Shown piece after piece: positions 34,809 through 42,087 of a DNA stretch of 63,876 nt (positions are counted from its first letter, which is position 1; each line of letters begins with the position of its first letter). Source of the DNA: a virus; IMG/VR virus record IMGVR_UViG_3300026078_000003, positions 1-63,876 of that record. The stretch is one strand, 5' to 3'. A program made the translations under genes and the position numbers. The notes under the pieces are model-generated. The model was not told the DNA's origin. It searched no databases and worked only from the letters and a program-made list of their open reading frames with translations.

Positions 34809-35393
34809 CTAGAACTGAGGCGGTGGAGTATAAAGCGGCGCGATATACGTTTCGTAATTATCGAGAAATTCTTCTTCTGTTCCTTTGCCCTGTTCGGAGT
34901 TATAGTATTTCTTCCAGTAGCGGGCTAGTTCAGCGGGAGAGAGTATTGCAGGAGATTCAGGGAAATTAAATGAAGAGTCGAAATATTTTAGCCTCGCTAT
35001 AGCGCACGAGAGAGGATGATTTATCGCAAGTTGGCGAACTACAGTATCGAGGGGCCCAGAGACTAAGTCGATCCCATTTTGCACTGGAATACGGACTGGA
35101 AAGACCAATGATTGTAGTTTGATTGCGAGCGAAGACGAGAAACGGCGAATGACGTAGCGCGACCATAGATCTCTTGCGGTGAAGGGCTCGATTTGCCAGA
35201 AAGACAGAGCAGGACCATTGCCCATTTGATAGACACGTGTGAAGCCGAGAGATTCGTGCGCGGCGGTAGAGATAATGAGGCGTTCACATGAGCCGCCAGA
35301 TTCAGAATGAGGCAGAGCGAGATAAGAGAGAGTAGGCCGCACGATGTGGTCTAGAACGTAACGAGGAGTGTAGAGAGTTATAGAAGTATCCAT
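34809..35393 (-). CDS. Lysozyme / transglycosylase-like protein
   Basis: About 194 residues, start chosen at ATG 35391-35393 (an upstream TTG is in frame). LIISTAAHESLGFTRVYQMG followed by NGPALSFWQIEPFTARDLWS is the signature of a phage lysozyme-like family in which the Glu of 'A.HES' is the likely catalytic acid. It probably cleaves peptidoglycan during lysis or entry. There is no signal peptide. It overlaps no neighbour and stands between a hypothetical gene and the DUF7178-like fusion. Confidence 0.75.
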   Translation of the reverse strand: MDTSITLYTPRYVLDHIVRPTLSYLALPHSESGGSCERLIISTAAHESLGFTRVYQMGNGPALSFWQIEPFTARDLWSRYVIRRFSSSLAIKLQSLVFPVRIPVQNGIDLVSGPLDTVVRQLAINHPLSCAIARLKYFDSSFNFPESPAILSPAELARYWKKYYNSEQGKGTEEEFLDNYETYIAPLYTPPPQF

Positions 35394-35417
35394 GTCCAAC
35401 GCACCTCATTTTCTTTT

Positions 35418-36527
35418 TTAGAAAGGTACAAACTTCGAGAGATCGATTGGTCGATCATAAACTTGGAACCTGCCGTCCGCTGCCCGCCCTCCTGCCAGCT
35501 CAGCCAGATAGACGTGGTGTCGCCCGTGTCTCTCAGCGAGCATAACGCGATAGTTGGACAAGTCAAGTTGATCGTTGGTCTTATCAAGGTCAATATGATC
35601 AACGTGCTCGTCGGGGCGTAGACGTTCGCCTGTGTGTCTCATGACGAGATAGCGGGAAAGGTACTGCCAGCCCGCCTTGTTAGCAAAGGGGTGGGACTTA
35701 CCCAAGACGATCCGCTTGCGGCCTAGACGTCCGTCGTGCGGATCTCGGCTCTGGGTGATCGGGTAGCCGTCAAGGTAGGCAATAGGTGGACGTACGAATC
35801 GGCGCATGACTCCGGAATAAGGCACCAAGCGTAGATCGTTGCAGGTAGAGCAATAAAACCGGCGCGGCTTCTTACCAAATGAATACATGGGCCGATTGCA
35901 GCAATAGGGCGAATCAGGATGAGGGAGCAGGGCTTGCCCAGACTCGACTCGTCGCTGGACAAACCAAGCAATGGCAGCTAGACGATTGCCGATTCCTTCG
36001 CGCTCGCCCAGCTCAAGGTAGATCGACTCGACACGAGTGTAAAGTGACTTGGAACCGATGATCCGAGAGAGCAAATTGTTATCTGTTATCTTGAGGCCCA
36101 AGGCAAGACAGAACAAGTGGCGATCAACTGGAATTGCATCTCGTACGCTGGGGTCGGCAATAGCACGATAGAAGGCTCGTACCTTGTTGCCCTTGAGAAC
36201 ATCAAGGGGATCGGCGCCACTCGCAATCTGCAAAGCCTTGAGCTTGTTGGCATGTGGAGTGTTGACCTTGGCTTGATCGCCCAACCTCAGAATATCGAAG
36301 ATATTGGCAACGTTGGTATCCCAATTGTTGAGTGGGGAAAGAGCAGCATAGATCCCAGCGACTTGCTCAACAGTGAGCTTATACACACGAGCGATCAACT
36401 TGCACAGACCGTGCGCACCCTCATAGAACGTCATTCCGTCATGTATCTCTTGATCACTGGCACAGAGCAGGGCTCGCCAGATGTTAAGACGCATGGAGCG
36501 TCGAGACGCCTTTTTATTTGGACTCAC
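35418..36527 (-). CDS. DUF7178-like domain fused to HNH endonuclease
   Basis: 369 residues, start GTG. Residues about 20-190 resemble the DUF7178 pattern (VEQVAGIYAALSPLNNWDTN, KVRAFYRAIADPSVRDAIPV, DRHLFCLALG). Next is a Cys-rich part (CCNRPMYSFGKKPRRFYCST), then an HNH nuclease (RPDEHVDHIDLDKTNDQLDL, SNYRVMLAERHGRHH). The gene's GC content is visibly higher than its neighbours, as expected for a mobile HNH element fused to a phage protein. The nuclease may promote its own spread. Confidence 0.8.
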   Translation of the reverse strand: MSPNKKASRRSMRLNIWRALLCASDQEIHDGMTFYEGAHGLCKLIARVYKLTVEQVAGIYAALSPLNNWDTNVANIFDILRLGDQAKVNTPHANKLKALQIASGADPLDVLKGNKVRAFYRAIADPSVRDAIPVDRHLFCLALGLKITDNNLLSRIIGSKSLYTRVESIYLELGEREGIGNRLAAIAWFVQRRVESGQALLPHPDSPYCCNRPMYSFGKKPRRFYCSTCNDLRLVPYSGVMRRFVRPPIAYLDGYPITQSRDPHDGRLGRKRIVLGKSHPFANKAGWQYLSRYLVMRHTGERLRPDEHVDHIDLDKTNDQLDLSNYRVMLAERHGRHHVYLAELAGGRAADGRFQVYDRPIDLSKFVPF

Positions 36528-36532
36528 AGAGA

Positions 36533-36745
36533 TCAGACCTCGTGATAGAAACCGATGCCGTATTCGGTACCAATATAACGATAAGTGATATCGTCGCGGC
36601 TGCGCAATGGAAATAGCTCACGCTCCTGTAGCCAAGTTTTAGATCCGTCGTTACGTCTTAGAAGTATACGACCGGCCGCGCACACGTTAAGTGTTTTTTC
36701 TTCGATAACTTTTGCAGGGATAAGCGGCGGCTGTTCTGCGTTCAT
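36533..36745 (-). CDS. Hypothetical protein, 70 aa
   Basis: ATG at 36743-36745 overlaps the stop of the upstream gene (ATGA). The product MNAEQPPLIPAKVIEEKTLN then CAAGRILLRRNDG is a small beta-rich protein. It is in a compact leftward operon. No function is assigned. Confidence 0.6.
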   Translation of the reverse strand: MNAEQPPLIPAKVIEEKTLNVCAAGRILLRRNDGSKTWLQERELFPLRSRDDITYRYIGTEYGIGFYHEV

Positions 36746-37554
36746 TGTGCATCTCCATTGAGCGTCTCTAGAAGAACTTCGGCGATGCGCTTTCGCATTT
36801 CAACGCGGCGTAAGAACGTATCTATTGCTTGTGATAATTGTCTTTGATGTGCTTCGATTGTGGTAGGCTGGACTGAGAGAGTCAACATCGTGCAGATAAT
36901 GAGAAGAGATGACACCGGCGCGCCTAATTTTTTTGCTAACCCACCGAGATTTTGGGCAAGCCATTCGGGAAGTAATATATTCATCTTCTCGCTTTTCAAT
37001 CCGCCTGAATCATCGGGGATAGCGATCTTAAACACTTTTAAAAGCGCGTAGAATTCTAGAACGTCGCGACCGCTATTAACGATGTGATCTTCGAGGAATC
37101 GGTCGCGAAAATCGGCTAAATCGCGAACGTGAGGATTTTTATAGAGTTGAGAGATGCCGAATGAGATACAACAAGAGATGATCGGATGGAGACTGAGTTT
37201 CAGAGTTGAATTGAGCCTGTGCTGAATACGGTCGAGATTATAGGAAACTACTGACGGAATATCATATACCGACAGTTGTTGTCGCTCGTTGCCGTGAGCT
37301 TTGTATCGTTCGGCGTTGAGAGTGAGTTCCTCTATTGCGTCAAAATCAGGCCCGAATAGGTTCTGCTGCTCGAATAGTTCGATTTGATGCGATATAGGAG
37401 GATGAGATAACGATGATGAGCCCTCGCGATGTTCTTTGTGCCGCTGAAGATCGCGTTTGGCTTTTTGAGACGAGAAGGAGTAGATATTGCGAGGAAATGA
37501 AGATCGTTCAGCGGCAGACGTGGAGTTAGCGTTTGCGTTTGTCGAGTTTGGCAT
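36742..37554 (-). CDS. Hypothetical helical protein, about 270 aa
   Basis: I chose ATG 37552-37554 (MPNSTNANANSTSAAERSSF) because the intrinsic terminator at 37681-37729 lies inside any longer reading frame (which could begin at 37731). The sequence has a low-complexity basic N terminus and then helices: LTLNAERYKAHGNERQQLSV, HPIISCCISFGISQLYK and LPEWLAQNLGGLAKKLGAPV. No domain is recognised. No clear ribosome binding site precedes the ATG. Confidence 0.6.
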   Translation of the reverse strand: MPNSTNANANSTSAAERSSFPRNIYSFSSQKAKRDLQRHKEHREGSSSLSHPPISHQIELFEQQNLFGPDFDAIEELTLNAERYKAHGNERQQLSVYDIPSVVSYNLDRIQHRLNSTLKLSLHPIISCCISFGISQLYKNPHVRDLADFRDRFLEDHIVNSGRDVLEFYALLKVFKIAIPDDSGGLKSEKMNILLPEWLAQNLGGLAKKLGAPVSSLLIICTMLTLSVQPTTIEAHQRQLSQAIDTFLRRVEMRKRIAEVLLETLNGDAQ

Positions 37555-37870
37555 TAGTCGCGATTTGGTTAGAGAGTTTGAGCGGAATAAAAAACGAGAG
37601 CAAAGTATACAGAACACATGTCCTTCTTTTTTATTCGGCACAGAGAAACAGATCAAAATCCACTCCCTCAAATCGCAATCAAAAAAGGCTGGCCCTCCAG
37701 AACAATCGCGGCTGTTTAAGAGGACCAGCAAATAGTGGAAGATCCGCTCTGTGTCTCTGGGTGCTACAGGGGATAGAGTAGCACAGATCAGGGGTGTTGT
37801 CTAGGGGGAAACGGGACCAAGGCGGGGGAGCGGTCGGCTATACCTCACAACCTCACCTCGGAACTCGTAG
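37555..37870. other. Intergenic region with terminator and inverted repeat
   Basis: Contains the intrinsic terminator at 37681-37729 and a 7-bp inverted repeat GTGCTAC/GTAGCAC (37761-37767, 37778-37784). Leftward transcription from the 38.95 kb promoter probably stops here, and the operon below starts again between 37680 and 37555; I see TATACT near 37606 but no matching -35 box. Confidence 0.5.
37681..37729 (-). terminator. Intrinsic terminator (minus strand)
   Basis: Minus strand: GCTGGTCCTC ... GAGGGCCAGC (10-bp stem with one G-U pair) followed by CTTTTTT (37681-37687). It is placed after the small genes at 37.9-38.9 kb. Confidence 0.75.
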
Positions 37871-38047
37871 TCATCGAATCCTCGCGGGGACGGGTGTGTC
37901 TGGTGTTGAAGTGATCTTAGTAACTATAACCTCCTCGCCGGAATCGCGCGTCCAGACGACGGGACGGGGAACTTTCTGCGCTCCTAATGTTTTCGTTCGT
38001 TCCCAGGATTCAGCTTGTTTTTGTGAATACCACGCGTAGAAGGGCAT
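37871..38047 (-). CDS. Hypothetical protein, 58 aa
   Basis: AAAGGAGG precedes ATG 38045-38047 at a suitable distance. The product MPFYAWYSQKQAESWERTKT continues to a TGA at 37871-37873. It is Trp/Tyr-rich and basic. It is probably expressed with the small genes upstream. Confidence 0.6.
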   Translation of the reverse strand: MPFYAWYSQKQAESWERTKTLGAQKVPRPVVWTRDSGEEVIVTKITSTPDTPVPARIR

Positions 38048-38096
38048 TTCCGTTGAGCCTCCTTTGTTAGGTGCTGTTCAATCTTACAGGTCTTTA

Positions 38097-38150
38097 TTAG
38101 AACTTGTGCCCTACTGCAGCTCGTCCACCGTCGTTGAATTGGAATGTCAT
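38097..38150 (-). pseudogene. Truncated NDGGR-type phage gene (17 codons)
   Basis: AGGAG is followed by ATG ACA TTC CAA TTC AAC GAC GGT, giving MTFQFNDGGRAAVGHKF and a stop. FNDGGRAAxGyKG is the beginning of a widespread phage protein family that continues 'aGDCvtRAIAIA'. The rest is missing here, so only the N-terminal 17 residues remain. Alternatively it is a short leader peptide. Confidence 0.35.
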
Positions 38151-38157
38151 TTGTCTT

Positions 38158-38424
38158 TTAGCTCCTAAAGCCCGACTGAAGAAGCTTCCGGGCTGAATCG
38201 GCGCTAGAACGAGCCTGAATAGCTCCCTTTGGAGCGTCGAATGCCTCTAGACGATCAGCCGCCGCGTCGAGAGCGGAAGCGAGTCTATCCACTTCCCGGC
38301 GCAACTCTCGAATGACGGCATCGCGGGGATCTTCCGGGGAACAAATCGGACACGTCGTGTAAGGCTGATAGTGGTGACCGTGCTCTCGGATCTCTTGCTC
38401 TGTGTACGTGATTTTATTACTCAT
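38158..38424 (-). CDS. Hypothetical protein, 88 aa
   Basis: N-terminal half carries TYTEQEIREHGHHYQPYTTC then PICSPED, a CxxC knuckle. The C-terminal half is helical (VIRELRREVDRLASALDAAA). The start overlaps the stop of the next upstream gene (ATGA at 38421-38424). Probably a small accessory protein. Confidence 0.65.
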   Translation of the reverse strand: MSNKITYTEQEIREHGHHYQPYTTCPICSPEDPRDAVIRELRREVDRLASALDAAADRLEAFDAPKGAIQARSSADSARKLLQSGFRS

Positions 38425-38735
38425 TCTATTTCTCCTGTTTTCATGAAGCGCTTTAATTGTTGTAATTCTTCGCCCTCGACTTTTTGCCTCGCATATTCGC
38501 CTTTCTTACTCAACACGAGCCGATGAACCGCCGCGCCGATACTCAACTCCCCGTCGTCTTTCGCGGTAACGTGACCGGCGGCGAGCAATCCTGGAAGTGT
38601 TGGCGGTACGTCGATGACAAGCCACGCGAACGAATCCGCGAAGATCCCGAGATAGGTATGCCCGTCGGGAGAAGATCGATAGCCGATCGCACGGACCCAA
38701 GAAGAGCGGGCAGGAGAGATGAAAGTGAGAGACAT
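38421..38735 (-). CDS. Hypothetical protein, 104 aa
   Basis: Alpha/beta sequence (GYRSSPDGHTYLGIFADSFA, LLAAGHVTAKDDGELSIGAA) with a compact operon position: ATGA overlap downstream, 7 bp after the 38743 gene upstream. No family was recognised. Confidence 0.65.
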   Translation of the reverse strand: MSLTFISPARSSWVRAIGYRSSPDGHTYLGIFADSFAWLVIDVPPTLPGLLAAGHVTAKDDGELSIGAAVHRLVLSKKGEYARQKVEGEELQQLKRFMKTGEIE

Positions 38736-38742
38736 TTTATTT

Positions 38743-38925
38743 TTATCCTCTCTTCTTATGCACAGGAACGACTACCAGGATAGTTTCTCCTTTCCTGTGT
38801 CCTTCTAAAAGAATAGCTTCCTCAAACATTCCGCCGTATAATTCTACTGTTTGTCCTGTGTGGTGAATAGCGTCACCCTTCCAATAGCCTGTTATCGTTT
38901 GAGCGATGCTGTTATTTTTGGTCAT
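38743..38925 (-). CDS. Hypothetical protein, 60 aa
   Basis: First gene of the leftward unit under the 38.98 kb promoter; GAGGAGAG precedes the ATG. The product ends ILVVVPVHKKRG; the middle (DAIHHTGQTVELYGGMFEEA) is beta-rich. No function is assigned. Confidence 0.6.
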   Translation of the reverse strand: MTKNNSIAQTITGYWKGDAIHHTGQTVELYGGMFEEAILLEGHRKGETILVVVPVHKKRG

Positions 38926-38951
38926 TTTGATTTCTCTCCTCTGATGTCCTC

Positions 38952-38980
38952 ATGTTCCCACACTTGCCCGCGCCTGTCAA
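38952..38980 (-). promoter_or_regulatory. Leftward sigma70-type promoter
   Basis: Minus strand: TTGACA (38975-38980), 17-bp spacer, GAACAT (38952-38957). It precedes the AGGAG and ATG of the 38743-38925 gene. The -35 box is perfect, the -10 box weak. Confidence 0.6.
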
Positions 38981-39026
38981 CACTTCACGCGAAGAATCTC
39001 GCGAAGATTCAAAGATTTTACAACTC

Positions 39027-39042
39027 GTCCTCGAAAGTGGAC
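39027..39042 (-). promoter_or_regulatory. Candidate operator/activator site A
   Basis: Minus strand: GTCCACTTTCGAGGAC, then GAGT and TGTAAAA. It starts the shared element used at the leftward promoter, with 46 bp between its GGAC end and the -35 box. Confidence 0.55.
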
Positions 39043-39128
39043 AGAGTCGCGGACGAGAATTGCTGAGCTATCTGGATGAATCGCGCGCGTACGTCGTGAA
39101 GAGCAAGAGGCGTGCCATAGTGAGATTC

Positions 39129-39144
39129 GTCCTATTTCGAGGAC
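39129..39144 (+). promoter_or_regulatory. Candidate operator/activator site B
   Basis: GTCCTATTTCGAGGAC, followed by AAAA and TGTAAAA. A perfect 5-bp dyad (GTCCT/AGGAC). 45 bp separate it from the -35 box at 39190. The reverse complement of its right part, TTTACATTTTGTCCT, recurs exactly at 61054-61068. Confidence 0.6.
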
Positions 39145-39189
39145 AAAATGTAAAAGTTGTAAAATTTTGAGGGAAAGTGCGGAAAGGTG

Positions 39190-39218
39190 TTGACATACGA
39201 GGGAAGAGGCGAGAGAAT
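39190..39218 (+). promoter_or_regulatory. Rightward sigma70-type promoter
   Basis: TTGACA (39190-39195), 17-bp spacer, GAGAAT (39213-39218). The predicted transcription start, about 39225, lies upstream of the ATG at 39258, which rules out the longer reading frame starting at 39177. Confidence 0.6.
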
Positions 39219-39257
39219 GAAGATTGTCAGAGGAGAAAAAGGGAGAACAAAGAACCA

Positions 39258-39740
39258 ATGAGCAAAGGACAACGAATCACGGTTGACGGTCAGTCAGTGA
39301 CAATCGAAGCTACCGATCGCAGCAATTTTGGGCGCATTGCTTACTTTAGACTTGATGGAGTTTATCAGTGGGAATACGTCTCAGTTCTCACGGGCGGGAG
39401 AGAGAGAGAAATAGAAAAGATGTCTAATCGCTGGCAACCCGTCGAGTGCAGAGATAACGATCCCGAAAGAGTCTATTGGCGAATTTCGCGGCGTAATCCA
39501 GAAACACAAGAACGCGAATATGGACTAAGTGAAGACGAGAATGGAAGAGTGTTAGAGTTCGAGAATCGAGAACAGGCGCAGAGTGTTTGTGACAGTAGAA
39601 ACGGTAGTGATTTCGTGTATGATGACGAGAATGAGATTCGGATTAAACGCGGCAAGAATAGAGATAAGGCGGTGATTAAACCGCGAGTCGGCCCGGAAGC
39701 ATTAAGCGCGATATTGGCAGATTTAGACGATGACGACTAA
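39258..39740 (+). CDS. Early protein with shared C-terminal ALSAILAD peptide, 160 aa
   Basis: The start at ATG 39258 lies downstream of the predicted promoter start; GGGAG is about 12 bp before it. The protein begins MSKGQRITVDGQSVTIEA and is beta-rich and charged (WRISRRNPETQEREYG). It ends VGPEALSAILADLDDDD, almost the same as the ends of the proteins at 50103-50711 and (less closely) 49434-49901. It leads the rightward operon. Function is unknown. Confidence 0.75.
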   Translation: MSKGQRITVDGQSVTIEATDRSNFGRIAYFRLDGVYQWEYVSVLTGGREREIEKMSNRWQPVECRDNDPERVYWRISRRNPETQEREYGLSEDENGRVLEFENREQAQSVCDSRNGSDFVYDDENEIRIKRGKNRDKAVIKPRVGPEALSAILADLDDDD

Positions 39741-39767
39741 AACGGAATAAAATTAGAGGAAAAAAAA

Positions 39768-40052
39768 ATGAGCGATGCCAGCGGATATGTCGGAGAGTTT
39801 CTCAAGGAAATAACTATTCAGGGACGCATGGTTGGAGCCAAAGAGGAGCCGCTCGGAAATATGTCACATATTCGGGTCTATTCTTACAGCCCTTCGAGTG
39901 TTGCTCTACAGCTTCGGTCTCTCATTAGAGTGGGGCGCGGCTCGAAGGCACGCCAGGCGCACATCACGGCTCTACTCACGGACTCAGAGCTTGTTGAGCT
40001 TCGAGATTATCTAACCGATCTGATCGCCATTCGCGCCGAAAGGAGGCCTTAG
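39768..40052 (+). CDS. Hypothetical protein, 94 aa
   Basis: Second gene of the rightward operon, with GAGGAA before ATG. It contains a beta-rich N terminus (ITIQGRMVGAKEEPLG) and an alpha/beta rest. No known family. Confidence 0.65.
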   Translation: MSDASGYVGEFLKEITIQGRMVGAKEEPLGNMSHIRVYSYSPSSVALQLRSLIRVGRGSKARQAHITALLTDSELVELRDYLTDLIAIRAERRP

Positions 40053-40055
40053 AAA

Positions 40056-40244
40056 ATGAATCGAGAGCTTACCCTGAAGGAAACCAACACGGCAACGTTG
40101 CAGGCTAGACTAGACGAGCTGATGAGAATGGCTCAAGAACAGCTCGCATTCCACGAATTTCTCGACTGGCCCTTGTCCAACGACGATATCGAGCGTGAGC
40201 TTGAAGAGCGTAACGAGACCGAGCAGAAAGTGAGTAGGTGGTGA
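40056..40244 (+). CDS. Hypothetical protein, 62 aa
   Basis: Three bases after the previous stop, with AGGAGG ahead. The product is helical and acidic (LQARLDELMRMAQEQLAFHE). It is probably a small regulatory or accessory protein. Confidence 0.6.
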   Translation: MNRELTLKETNTATLQARLDELMRMAQEQLAFHEFLDWPLSNDDIERELEERNETEQKVSRW

Positions 40245-40248
40245 TAAA

Positions 40249-40476
40249 ATGAGCAAAGTAACTTTCGTCCCTAAGCCCGGCACTGAGTACGAATCCGGCT
40301 GGCCCGAGAAGGTAATCGGAGACGGCTTCATCAATCTCAGCTTGTGGGAAATTAATTATGGAGAGACGGAGGATGAGGACGACTCAGCGATCTATCAGGA
40401 CCAGTTCAATGATGAGTACGAGTTCTTCGATAAGACGGCTGGAGAGTGGACTGTCGAAGTTAGAGAGGATGGCTAG
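40249..40476 (+). CDS. Hypothetical acidic protein, 75 aa
   Basis: ATG at 40249, four bases after the preceding stop. Very acidic in its second half (EINYGETEDEDDSAIYQDQF). No domain is recognised. Confidence 0.6.
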   Translation: MSKVTFVPKPGTEYESGWPEKVIGDGFINLSLWEINYGETEDEDDSAIYQDQFNDEYEFFDKTAGEWTVEVREDG

Positions 40477-40483
40477 AGAGAAT

Positions 40484-40648
40484 ATGACCAAACGAATCAA
40501 ATCTGCTGAAATCAAATTCTATCTAGAACCTGAATTGCGCTCACAAGTCGAGCAAGATCGCGGTCTAGTATCGCTGTCAGCATGGATGCGAGACGCGATT
40601 AGATTGAAGCTGTCGAGTAACACGACGATAGACAGGAAAGAGGCTTAA
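40484..40648 (+). CDS. Ribbon-helix-helix (CopG-like) protein, 54 aa
   Basis: I take ATG 40484 as the start (GAGAGAAT upstream): MTKRIKSAEIKFYLEPELRS, then VSLSAWMRDAIRLKL. The pattern, a beta strand with FYL followed by helices and 'SLSAWMRDAI', is typical of CopG/Arc repressors. It resembles the protein at 26081-26254 in size and in the N-terminal MTKxR. It may regulate the rightward operon. Confidence 0.7.
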   Translation: MTKRIKSAEIKFYLEPELRSQVEQDRGLVSLSAWMRDAIRLKLSSNTTIDRKEA

Positions 40649-40650
40649 CG

Positions 40651-40866
40651 ATGCTCTCCGATTCAACTGTCCGCACGCTTCACGAGGCCATCAGAACCGA
40701 TCGCCTTTATGTCGTCATGCGCCGCGATGGTACGGCGTGGATAATGGAAGGTGGAGATGTTAAAGAAGTAGCCGACGAAGCGGAAAGTATTTGGGGTGTG
40801 GCGCCCTGGAGCGTGACGCCACTTGAGGGTATGTTACCGCTGCCACGAACGGAGATAAGGCCATGA
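40651..40866 (+). CDS. Hypothetical protein, 71 aa
   Basis: Two bases after the RHH gene and 4-bp overlap with the next gene (ATGA). Contains RRDGTAWIMEGGDVKEVADE. Unknown function. Confidence 0.6.
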   Translation: MLSDSTVRTLHEAIRTDRLYVVMRRDGTAWIMEGGDVKEVADEAESIWGVAPWSVTPLEGMLPLPRTEIRP

Positions 40867-41060
40867 GTACAAGCCTAATTCGATCAATTCAATGCGATTC
40901 TTGCGGCAAAGAGAGAACATTTGACGGTAGAACTTCTCTCCGTAACTGTCGAGAGATTTTATTAGTGCTCGGCTGGCGACGGACGAAGCGCCGAGATCTC
41001 TGTCGCGAGTGTTCGTGTGTAACTCCGAAGTCTATTAAGCCAGCAGAATCAAGTCGTTAA
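40863..41060 (+). CDS. Small zinc-binding protein, 65 aa
   Basis: CDSCGKERTFDGRTS and later LCRECSCV give a four- to five-Cys cluster. The last gene of the rightward operon; its end overlaps the end of the convergent small-terminase gene by 26 bp (41035-41060). No terminator is seen between them. Confidence 0.6.
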   Translation: MSTSLIRSIQCDSCGKERTFDGRTSLRNCREILLVLGWRRTKRRDLCRECSCVTPKSIKPAESSR

Positions 41061-41718
41061 TATCCCAAATCTCCCGCTCAACTCTATCGCTATCTGTTCT
41101 TTCCAAATCACCGCCAAAAATCGCATCATAATCACTCGAAAAATCCGGCAGCTCTTCGGGCGCCGGATTGAGCGCTTTAAGTTCTTCACTGCCAAGCTCG
41201 CGTTCGAGTATCGCTAAGATCTCTTTTTGAGCTTCGAGAGAGAGTTTGTGTAACGGGATCGGTTGCGCGGTGACGTTTACTTCGATCGGGCCTCCATTGG
41301 CGCCAGTTACCTCTACCTTGTTCATTCGGTAGTTATAACCGAGTTCAGGAGCCCGAGCGCCCAGAGCAGAGAGTAAAAGAACGTCACTTTTCTGGCGGAT
41401 ATACGCTCCTGGCTCGCCTTTATAGAACCCTACAGGAATTAGCTCACCTTCAACGCCGCGCTTTACTAACTCGTCTTCGAGAACGGCGACCGAGATACGC
41501 TTCGCTTTCTTGAATAACTCGACGTAGACAGGATCGGTGTCTAGCCACATGTAATGAGATTGAACGCTGGTATTGGCGGCTTTGGCCGAGCGGTAGAGTA
41601 ATCCCGCCGTTGGGCCGCTTGCAAACGCGCGCAAAAACCGCATCTGTTTCGCGACAGTGCGCGGCAAACGCTGACAAGATTCAGGGTGATCTTTGTAGCG
41701 AAATCCTGCGGGAGGCAT
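41035..41718 (-). CDS. Terminase small subunit (HTH-type, phBC6A51-like)
   Basis: 227 residues. The N-terminal region MRFLRAFASGPTAGLLYRSA and KAANTSVQSHYMWLDTDPVY is the homeodomain-like DNA-binding helix-turn-helix of this TerS group. The rest has an acidic C-terminal tail (DYDAIFGGDLERTDSDRVER). It would bind packaging sites and load TerL. It lies 10 kb away from terL, at the end of the early leftward region. Confidence 0.7.
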   Translation of the reverse strand: MPPAGFRYKDHPESCQRLPRTVAKQMRFLRAFASGPTAGLLYRSAKAANTSVQSHYMWLDTDPVYVELFKKAKRISVAVLEDELVKRGVEGELIPVGFYKGEPGAYIRQKSDVLLLSALGARAPELGYNYRMNKVEVTGANGGPIEVNVTAQPIPLHKLSLEAQKEILAILERELGSEELKALNPAPEELPDFSSDYDAIFGGDLERTDSDRVEREIWDINDLILLA

Positions 41719-41730
41719 AGAGATGATCCT

Positions 41731-42087
41731 TTAATCTTTCTTACGCGCACGCTTGACTTGCCAGTAAGGCTCGCCGCGCTCTTTGCAGGATTCTATAGTT
41801 GCGGCTGGAATACCTTCTTCTAGAAGCCTCTGCTCTTTTAGAGTGAGCTTTCCTTGGCAGAGAGTGAGATCAAAGGCGTCTGGAAGCTTGACGTTAGGCA
41901 AGTCGTAATCGGCCGCGATCGTTTTGATGAGAGCCATTTGGGATTTTTTAGCTTCTTCGAGCCGAGATAACTCTAGATTGATCTCGGCTACCGACGAGCC
42001 CAAAGAAGAGAGTTTTTGACGAATAGCGAGAGGGATATCGAGGTCGGAAATAATGACGGATTCAGAACGAGAGTTATCAGATTTCAC
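41731..42087 (-). CDS. Hypothetical helical protein, 118 aa
   Basis: Coiled-coil-like N-terminal half (LGSSVAEINLELSRLEEAKK). The start overlaps the next gene's stop by 4 bp (42084-42087). It may partner the small terminase, whose gene follows by 13 bp. No family is recognised. Confidence 0.6.
   Translation of the reverse strand: MKSDNSRSESVIISDLDIPLAIRQKLSSLGSSVAEINLELSRLEEAKKSQMALIKTIAADYDLPNVKLPDAFDLTLCQGKLTLKEQRLLEEGIPAATIESCKERGEPYWQVKRARKKD

Larger units (their letters stand above)
38926..39257. promoter_or_regulatory. Divergent promoter/operator region
   Basis: 332 bp between two diverging operons. It holds a leftward promoter (38952-38980), a rightward promoter (39190-39218) and two facing copies of the GTCC-N8-GGAC plus TGTAAAA element (39016-39042 and 39129-39155). 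Each copy points to its own promoter and lies 45-46 bp from its -35 box. Between them is a CTTCGCGA-rich stretch near 38990-39010. Confidence 0.6.

Noticed and set aside
39177-39257. Upstream extension of the first rightward gene (start at 39177)
   Set aside because: The predicted promoter (39190-39218) lies inside this extension, so translation probably begins at 39258.
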